Assembly: GCF_000067165.1 (NCBI RefSeq)
Contig: NC_010162.1
Location: forward strand, 11,458,501-11,522,500
Length of the DNA stretch: 64,000 nucleotides
Direction of reading: 5' to 3'
Origin: Sorangium cellulosum So ce56
Lineage (GTDB): Bacteria; Myxococcota_A; Polyangia; Polyangiales; Polyangiaceae
The notes under the pieces are model-generated. The model did not search any database. It saw only the letters and a program-made list of their open reading frames with translations, and had not been told where the DNA came from. The position numbers were made by a program, and so were the translations under genes. Positions 54,819-64,000 of the stretch are shown piece by piece (position 1 is the stretch's first letter; every line of letters starts with the position of its first letter).

Positions 54819-55853
54819 TCAGGAGGCTTTGGCCCGGTACGGCTCGGCCATGGCTACAAGGACCTTGCGCGGGCCGCGGTAGGGCGCGCGCCCGTGGGCG
54901 ACCAGCATGTTGTCCGCGAGGAGCACGTCCCCCTCTTGCCAGGCGAACTCCACGGCGAGCTGCCTGTACACCTCGCGGATCTCGTCGAGCGCGGCGCCCT
55001 CGATGGGCGATCCGTCTCCGTACATGGCGTTGCGGGGCAGGTCTTCCTCGGCGAAGATCGAGAGGAGCGCCTCCCGCGCGGCCGGGTCCAGGTTGGAGAC
55101 GTGGAACAGGTGAGCCTGGTTGAACCACACCTGCTCTCCGGTGCGCGGGTGGGTGGCCACGGCCTGGCACACCTGGCGTGTGCGCAGCTCGCCGTCGGCC
55201 TTCCACACGCACTCGATGCCTGCCGCCTGGCAGAAGCGCTCGACCTCGGCCCGGTCGTCGGTGCCGAAGACCTTCTGCCACGGCAGGTCCAGGCCGTTTC
55301 CGTAGTTGCGGACGTACATCACCTTCTTCGCCGCGAACCGCTCCCGTATCCGGGGAGGGATGCGCCGGAAGACCTCGCGGCTGTCCGCGATCGGGGTGCT
55401 CCCCCCCTCGGGCGCGGCCTGCGCGCAGTGAAACCAGATCTTGAGCGGCCAATCGAGCGTGTACGACTGCTCGTTGTGGAGGGGGATGTGCTGGTGAGCC
55501 GGGTACTCCGTCGACGTGTAGATCCGGTCCTGCACGTGGGAGCGCGGCGTCGACCCGAACGTGTAATCGAGGAGCTCCGGCGTCACGATCCGGACGAAGG
55601 CGTGGAAATCGGCGAGCGACTGGACAGGGAAGCCGCGGAACAGCACAGCTCCGTGCCGGATCAGCTCCTCTTCCGCGCACGCCCGGATGGCCGCGGCCAG
55701 CGCGGGCACGCCCGCCGCGTCGCCGCGGCCGAGCGGGCCCACGACGAGCGGCAGGGCGTCGCCCGGGAAGAACGATCGCGACAGGCCTGCCGCATCGCTC
55801 CGCGCCGCGCCCTCGGGCGCCTCGCGCTGTGGCAGAGCGCTCGAGGCGGTCAC
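54819..55853 (-). CDS. Stand-alone TauD/SyrP-like aspartyl beta-hydroxylase
   Basis: A 344-aa Fe(II)/2-oxoglutarate dioxygenase: LFRGFPVQSLADF, PLHNEQSYTLDWPLKIWF (H-x-E ligands), QAAPEGGSTPIAD, WFNQAHLFH, and LLADNMLVAHGRAPYRGPRKV (distal His and Arg). SyrP-type members hydroxylate the beta carbon of carrier-bound Asp. GTG at 55853 is preceded by GGAGGAGGG and overlaps the MbtH stop; the upstream extension lies over MbtH and is rejected. It precedes NRPS 1 by 9 nt. With two Asp modules and a second fused hydroxylase, this enzyme may serve M5, but it could share or replace the fused domain's role. Confidence 0.88.
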   Translation of the reverse strand: MTASSALPQREAPEGAARSDAAGLSRSFFPGDALPLVVGPLGRGDAAGVPALAAAIRACAEEELIRHGAVLFRGFPVQSLADFHAFVRIVTPELLDYTFGSTPRSHVQDRIYTSTEYPAHQHIPLHNEQSYTLDWPLKIWFHCAQAAPEGGSTPIADSREVFRRIPPRIRERFAAKKVMYVRNYGNGLDLPWQKVFGTDDRAEVERFCQAAGIECVWKADGELRTRQVCQAVATHPRTGEQVWFNQAHLFHVSNLDPAAREALLSIFAEEDLPRNAMYGDGSPIEGAALDEIREVYRQLAVEFAWQEGDVLLADNMLVAHGRAPYRGPRKVLVAMAEPYRAKAS

Positions 55854-56071
55854 GACGGCCGGCCCTCCTCCATCTGCTTGCGCAGGCTGAGCGGCCGCAT
55901 GTCGGTCCAGACCTCCTTGATGTGCTCGAGGCACTCGGCCTTCGTGCCGGTCTTGCCCGCGTCGCGCCAGCCGAGGGGGTTTTCGCGGTACTCGGGCCAT
56001 ATCGAGTACTGCTCCTCGTGGTTCACGACGACTTTGTAAATGGTGTTGTCTTCGCGTTCATCGTTGGCCAT
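55850..56071 (-). CDS. MbtH-family NRPS accessory protein
   Basis: 73 aa with the family pattern: YKVVVNHEEQYSIWPEYRENPLGWRDAGKTGTKAECLEHIKEVWTDMRP (key residues N-x-E-x-Q-Y-S-x-W, P-x-G-W, and V-W-T-D-M-R-P). GGAGGAG lies 4-10 nt before ATG 56071. MbtH proteins bind A domains and help them fold and act. The gene ends overlapping the hydroxylase start. Confidence 0.96.
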   Translation of the reverse strand: MANDEREDNTIYKVVVNHEEQYSIWPEYRENPLGWRDAGKTGTKAECLEHIKEVWTDMRPLSLRKQMEEGRPS

Positions 56072-56103
56072 GGACTCCTCCGTTTCGAGATGTGGTGATG
56101 ACG

Positions 56104-58491
56104 TCAGCGTCGCTCGGGAACGAGCGTGATCGTGTGTTCGGCCGGCCCCGCCAGGAGCGGCAGCGGGCGCCCGTCGACCCAGGCGCGCTGCTGATCGCGG
56201 TAGTGGGGCGACAGCGGGTCGCCTGACTGGCCTGCTGGCATGTGCAGGATGCCGTCCTGCTCGTGGCCCGGCGAGACGACGAGCCGCTCGCTCGCGGCGA
56301 CCGTGCGGCTCGAGAGGCGCACGCAGACGCTGCACCCCGGGAGCGGCTCGTCAGGCATGTTGAGGAGCGCGGCGAGCTCCGGGCTCGCGCCGAGCGGGTG
56401 CGCGATCCGCACCCGGCTCACCGCGCCCCACTCGATCTGGTCGAGGGGCAGCCCGCCGTTCTCCTGCTTCACCGCCATCATGGCCTTCTCCAGCGCCCCG
56501 AGGACGAACGCGTCCCAGCCGCCCGCCGGCGCAGGCACCAGATCCGCTGAACGCGCCTCGAGGGCGCGCTGGAGGGGCGTGTCGATGTCGGGCGGCGCGA
56601 GCGTGAGGTCCGGCTCGGCGGCGCGGCTCGCGCCGAGCCACGCGGCGAACACGTCGTCGGTCAGGACGCGCCGGAACCGCGCCAGGAGCGGCAGCCCGAC
56701 GCTGGACGCGTCCGCCCGGCCGTCCCACGCGGCCGCCGCGCGCCGCGCCTCGGCGAGCGCCGGCCGCCTCGACACGGCCTCTTCGGTGAGCACGCGCAGC
56801 GCGAGGTCGCGGTAGAAGCCGAAGAACTCGGCCCGCGTATCGAGCTGCAGCTGGAACATGTCCGCCTCGGCGACCGGGTGCGTTTCGCGCAGGCGCTCGG
56901 TGATGCGGTAGGCGCGGTAGCCGTTCGCGTGGTCGCGAGCGAGCACCGGCGCGCCCTGGGCGAGCGGCATGCGGTGGTTGGCGTTGACGACGAACCCCGA
57001 CGGCGGATCGACGATGCGCGGCAGCGCGGCGGGGGCCAGGTAGCCGTCCCAGCCGGCGCGCCCGTCCGCCCAGGAGACGCTGACCGAGCCGTCGAACCCG
57101 CTTCGCCGGGGCATGCGCCCCGTCACCGTCCACGCCACGCGGCCGTCCCGATCGGCCAAGAGGACGTTGCACCCGGGCCCGCCGGCGGCGCTCATCACGG
57201 CGACGGCCTCGTCGACGCTCCGGACCCGATCCATCTCGAGGATCCCGAGGTCGACGCCCTCGGGATCGAGCGCCGTCCAGCGGATCGCGACCGGCGCTCC
57301 GAGGAGCGGCCGCGCCGCGACAGGCCCCCAGATCGTCCTGCGGACGGTGACGCTCGCGTCGGGCTCGCCGCGGACCTTGATCGTCTCCTGCGCGACGTCG
57401 AACCGCTTCCACCCGGAGGGCGTCCGGTACTCGCCCGGGCGCTCGGGCACGGTCTCGAGCCGGACGAGGTCCATCACGTCGCCGAGGAGGCTGGTCAGCC
57501 CCCAGGCGACATGGCGGTTCGTCCCCACGATGACCACGGGCACGCCGGGCAGCACCACGCCCGCGACCTCGCGCTCGCCGTAACGGAGCTCGGCGCGGTA
57601 CCAGATGTTGGGGACACCGAGCTCGAGGTGCATGTCGTTGGCGAGGATGGCGCGGCCGTCCCGCGTCCTCTGGCCGGCCACCGCCCAGCCGTTCGAGCCG
57701 ATCGGCGCCTCGCCGGCGTCCTCGCCGAGCACGCGCTGGCTCGGCGAGCTCGGCGGGCGCTGATTCCGGCGCTGCGCCACCAGCGCTCGCAGCTCCTCGG
57801 CCGGCAGCGGCGGAGGCGCGGTGTCCTGCGCGCCGAGCAGCGCCCTCGTGTACGGATCGACGCTCTCGAGCAGGAAGGACATCACCCCTCTCGGGAGGCT
57901 GTGTGTCAGGACCGTTTGTGTCCGCTCGCTGTCCTCGCTCTCGCTGAGGGCGTTGAACATGCCCAGCACCACGAGGACGCTGTCCTCGGGGCGCCACGGC
58001 TCGGGCCGATAGCCCAGCTTCTGGAACTCGATCGGCAGCGCCTCCGCGCTCCGGAGGTACGCGTTGACGCCCTCGGCGTACGCGTCGAGCGCGGCGCGCT
58101 GGCTCTCCGGAAGGCGCGCGAGGATCGCCCTCGCGGCCTGCGGGACGCCGTGCTCGCGCTGCCGGGTATCGGCCTCCAGCAGGCCGCGCCCGAGGATCTC
58201 CGCGAGCCGTCCTCCGTTGCTGCGGCGGAGCAGGTCCAGCTGGAACATCCTGTCGCGCGCCGTGATCAGGCCGAGGGCGCGGAGGGCGTCCTGCCGCGAG
58301 GTGGCGCTGATCGTGGGGATCCCCAGCCGATCGGACGTGACCGTCACGGGACCCTCCAGGCCGGGCAACGTCGTCGCGTTGCCGGCGCGCGGCGCCGGGG
58401 CTCGGATCCCGCCCTGGGCTCCCTCCGCGCAGCCGGCGGCCGTCAGCGCGACGAGCGTCGAGAGGAGGAGTGATCGGATGTCCTGCTTCAT
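56104..58491 (-). CDS. Penicillin-acylase-family (PvdQ-type) Ntn hydrolase lipoprotein
   Basis: A 795-aa precursor with a lipoprotein signal (…STLVALTAAGCAEG, lipobox TAAGC). The autocatalytic site is APIGSNGWAVAG (about residue 270), where the Ser would become the N-terminal nucleophile of the beta chain after cleavage; ILANDMHLELGVPNIWY and VGTNRHVAWGLTS follow as in the family. In pyoverdine assembly PvdQ removes a fatty acyl chain from the exported precursor. Its place between exporter and MbtH genes suggests the same type of maturation here, although acyl-homoserine-lactone cleavage is possible. The start overlaps the exporter stop by 4 nt. Confidence 0.9.
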   Translation of the reverse strand: MKQDIRSLLLSTLVALTAAGCAEGAQGGIRAPAPRAGNATTLPGLEGPVTVTSDRLGIPTISATSRQDALRALGLITARDRMFQLDLLRRSNGGRLAEILGRGLLEADTRQREHGVPQAARAILARLPESQRAALDAYAEGVNAYLRSAEALPIEFQKLGYRPEPWRPEDSVLVVLGMFNALSESEDSERTQTVLTHSLPRGVMSFLLESVDPYTRALLGAQDTAPPPLPAEELRALVAQRRNQRPPSSPSQRVLGEDAGEAPIGSNGWAVAGQRTRDGRAILANDMHLELGVPNIWYRAELRYGEREVAGVVLPGVPVVIVGTNRHVAWGLTSLLGDVMDLVRLETVPERPGEYRTPSGWKRFDVAQETIKVRGEPDASVTVRRTIWGPVAARPLLGAPVAIRWTALDPEGVDLGILEMDRVRSVDEAVAVMSAAGGPGCNVLLADRDGRVAWTVTGRMPRRSGFDGSVSVSWADGRAGWDGYLAPAALPRIVDPPSGFVVNANHRMPLAQGAPVLARDHANGYRAYRITERLRETHPVAEADMFQLQLDTRAEFFGFYRDLALRVLTEEAVSRRPALAEARRAAAAWDGRADASSVGLPLLARFRRVLTDDVFAAWLGASRAAEPDLTLAPPDIDTPLQRALEARSADLVPAPAGGWDAFVLGALEKAMMAVKQENGGLPLDQIEWGAVSRVRIAHPLGASPELAALLNMPDEPLPGCSVCVRLSSRTVAASERLVVSPGHEQDGILHMPAGQSGDPLSPHYRDQQRAWVDGRPLPLLAGPAEHTITLVPERR

Positions 58492-60280
58492 GCCTCTTGC
58501 TCCGTTGCTCTGATCGCCTCGTGGCCGTGGGCGCCGGGCTCCAGCGCGGCCTGCCGCTCGACGGCGAGGCGGTGGACCTGCGCCGATCGAGCGCGACTGC
58601 CCTCATCGACACGGGCGCTCGCGCCGTTCTCTCTCGGCGCCGATCGCGGCTCGGCGGCGGTGGCGGGCAGCTGCGACAGGCGGCCGAAGTCGAGCCGCAG
58701 GCAGCGATCCGCGAGCGCGAAGTACTGGTCGTCGTGCGTGATGACGAGGGCTGTCTTGCCCCTCGCCCGGAGCTCGGGGAGCAGCTCCGTGTAGAAGAAC
58801 CTCCGGAACTGCGGGTCCTGATCGGACGCCCACTCGTCGAACACGTAGAACGGCCGGTCCTCGAGGTAGGCGGTGATGAGGGCGAGGCGCTTGCGCTGCC
58901 CCTGCGACAGCCCGGTCACGTGGAGCGCGCCCTGCTCGACGCGCACCCGGTGATCGAGCTGCAGCCGCTCGAGGTAGCGCCGGGCGCGCTCGTCGAGGTC
59001 GGGGCCGTGCAGGCCGAGCAGGTGCTCGAAGAGGTGGAAGTCCGCGAAGACGACCGAGAAGAGCTGTCGATACCGCTCGCGGCTCGCGTCGTCGACGGCC
59101 GCGCCGTCGAGCCGGATCTCGCCGGACTCCGGCGCGTAGAGCCCGAGCAGCAGGAGCGACAGCGTCGTCTTGCCGCTGCCGTTGCCGCCGACGAGGTACA
59201 CGATCTCGCCGGGCCGGAACGTCAGATCGATGGGCCCGAGCTGGAAGCTGCCCTCTTCCTTCTCGCGGTAATAGCGGTGCGTGACGCCGGCCAGCTCGAT
59301 GCGCTCCCACGTCGCGCGCGCGCCCTCCGCGCCGGCTCCGCGCTGCGGCGCCTCGGCCTCGGGCGCCAGCGAGAGGCCGAGCTGGCTCGCCTTCTCGAGC
59401 GCGATGCTGGCCCGCCCGACCGACGGCATCAGCTCGACGAGCTGCGCGAACGGCGTCATCAGGAACAGCATCGCCAGCACCACCCCGGACCGCGCAGGCG
59501 TCGTCAGGCCCGCCCAGGCGGGGAGGGCGAACAGCGCGATCCCGAGGACGGCGTAGAAGAGCAGCGTGCCCCAGCCCATCGCGATGGCGTACTCGGTCGT
59601 GCCCGCCACGAACGCCCGCCGGTACGTCGTGACGCTGCCGCCGAGGACATCGGACACGAACGCCCTGCCGCGCCCGCTGTGCATCTTGAGCTCCTTGATC
59701 CCGCCCGTGAGCCCGCGGAAGTGCTTGAACAGGGCGTCGCTCGTCTCGCGGGCGCGCGTGAACGCGCGCATCGCGCGCCGCTGGTGCGTCCGGAAGAACA
59801 GGGCGCCGAGCGCCATCGCGCCCAGCACGATCGCCAGGGCCGACCACGCGATCCGCCCGATATAGGCCAGGCAACCGAGGACGGTGGCCAGGTTCACGCA
59901 CAGGAGGGGCAAGTGGATGTAGGCCTCCGAGATGACGGCCGGATCGTCGTTGAGCGTCGCGAGCAGCCGGTGGGCGCCGAGCTGCTCGATGTGGCGCAGC
60001 GGCGCTTCGAGGATGCGCTGGCTGAGCTGCACGCGGAGCTCGGCGATCAGCGCCTGTCCCAGCCGGGTCAGGAGCACCTGGGAGACGGCCCTGCTCAGCA
60101 CGCCGACGACGGCGAGCCCCGCGAAGGCCCACGCGATCTGCGCCGCGGGGCGGCCCTCCGCGGAGAGCGCCTCATGGACGAGCGCGATGACGCCGGCGGC
60201 CGTGAGGCCGCTGATCACGCCGGCGGCGATGGCGAGCAGGAGCGACCGGCGCGACCGGCGCACGAGGAAGCCGAGCACGC

Positions 60281-60284
<4 letters not shown>
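58488..60284 (-). CDS. PvdE/SyrD-type cyclic peptide export ABC transporter
   Basis: A 598-aa half-transporter: six membrane spans (about 1-300) and a C-terminal ATPase with Walker A GGNGSGKTT (about residue 365), signature GLSQGQRKRLAL, Walker B FYVFDEWASDQDP and switch His ITHDD. The short ATPase (no long linker) and LLLGLYAPESGEIRLDGAAV are typical of the peptide exporters found with pyoverdine and syringomycin genes. The last ~65 residues are a low-complexity tail. ATG at 60284 overlaps the PKS stop. Expected role: moving the peptide or its acylated precursor across the inner membrane. Confidence 0.9.

Positions 60285-64000
<3,716 letters not shown>

Overview
The window is high-GC (roughly 70%), tightly packed DNA. 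Its gene content, the tandem repeats inside genes, the GTG/TTG starts and the very large secondary-metabolite operon all suggest a myxobacterium of the Sorangium/Polyangium type. This assignment is inference; no rRNA or tRNA is present to confirm it.

Left third (1-15137). A cell-wall hydrolase enters from the left edge, followed by an M28 aminopeptidase. A pentose-oxidation block comes next: an SMP-30/lactonase gene (+), a four-gene sugar ABC importer (-), and a three-gene operon (-) encoding a YjhG/YagF-type xylonate dehydratase, a semialdehyde dehydrogenase and an FAH-fold dehydratase candidate. Together they match the non-phosphorylating (Weimberg) route from pentonate to 2-oxoglutarate. 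The block lies between the end of the M28 gene and a 60-bp relic of an M28 3' end, in the same orientation. A membrane-anchored dual-specificity phosphatase follows.

Middle (15138-26100). Ribosomal protein L33 (zinc-ribbon-free form) and a COG0523 GTPase each have an upstream palindrome sharing the core TGCAA-N5-TTGCA, which looks like a zinc-starvation (Zur-type) regulon. A TetR repressor is divergent from an RND efflux pair, with clear palindromic operators between them. Then come two repeat elements, an NHL-propeller lipoprotein, a CorE-like ECF sigma factor with a Cys-rich tail, a nucleoside deoxyribosyltransferase-like protein and a truncated Rpn-like gene.

Right (26144-64000, all on the minus strand, read right to left). 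One apparent operon longer than 37 kb makes a lipopeptide-type product. Its order is: PKS module (KS-AT-KR-ACP, entering from the right edge), PvdE/SyrD-like ABC exporter, PvdQ-type Ntn acylase lipoprotein, MbtH protein, SyrP-like Asp hydroxylase, three NRPS proteins and a diaminobutyrate aminotransferase. Most junctions overlap by about 4 nt or have gaps of 4 to 33 nt. By manual reading of adenylation pockets the assembly line is: M1 C-A(degenerate)-T-E; M2 C-A(Ser)-T; M3 C-T with no A domain; M4 C-A(unassigned)-T-E; M5 C-A(Asp)-T; M6 C-A(Dab)-T; M7 C + fused TauD hydroxylase // degenerate C ('interface') -A(Asp)-T-TE.

The parts fit together. The aminotransferase supplies Dab for M6. The two Fe(II)/2-oxoglutarate hydroxylases and the interface-like domain point to beta-hydroxy-Asp. 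MbtH supports the A domains, and the exporter and acylase suggest export with possible trimming of an acyl chain. A new beta-hydroxyaspartate lipopeptide, either an amphiphilic siderophore or a syringomycin-like membrane-active peptide, is the main candidate for an undescribed product.
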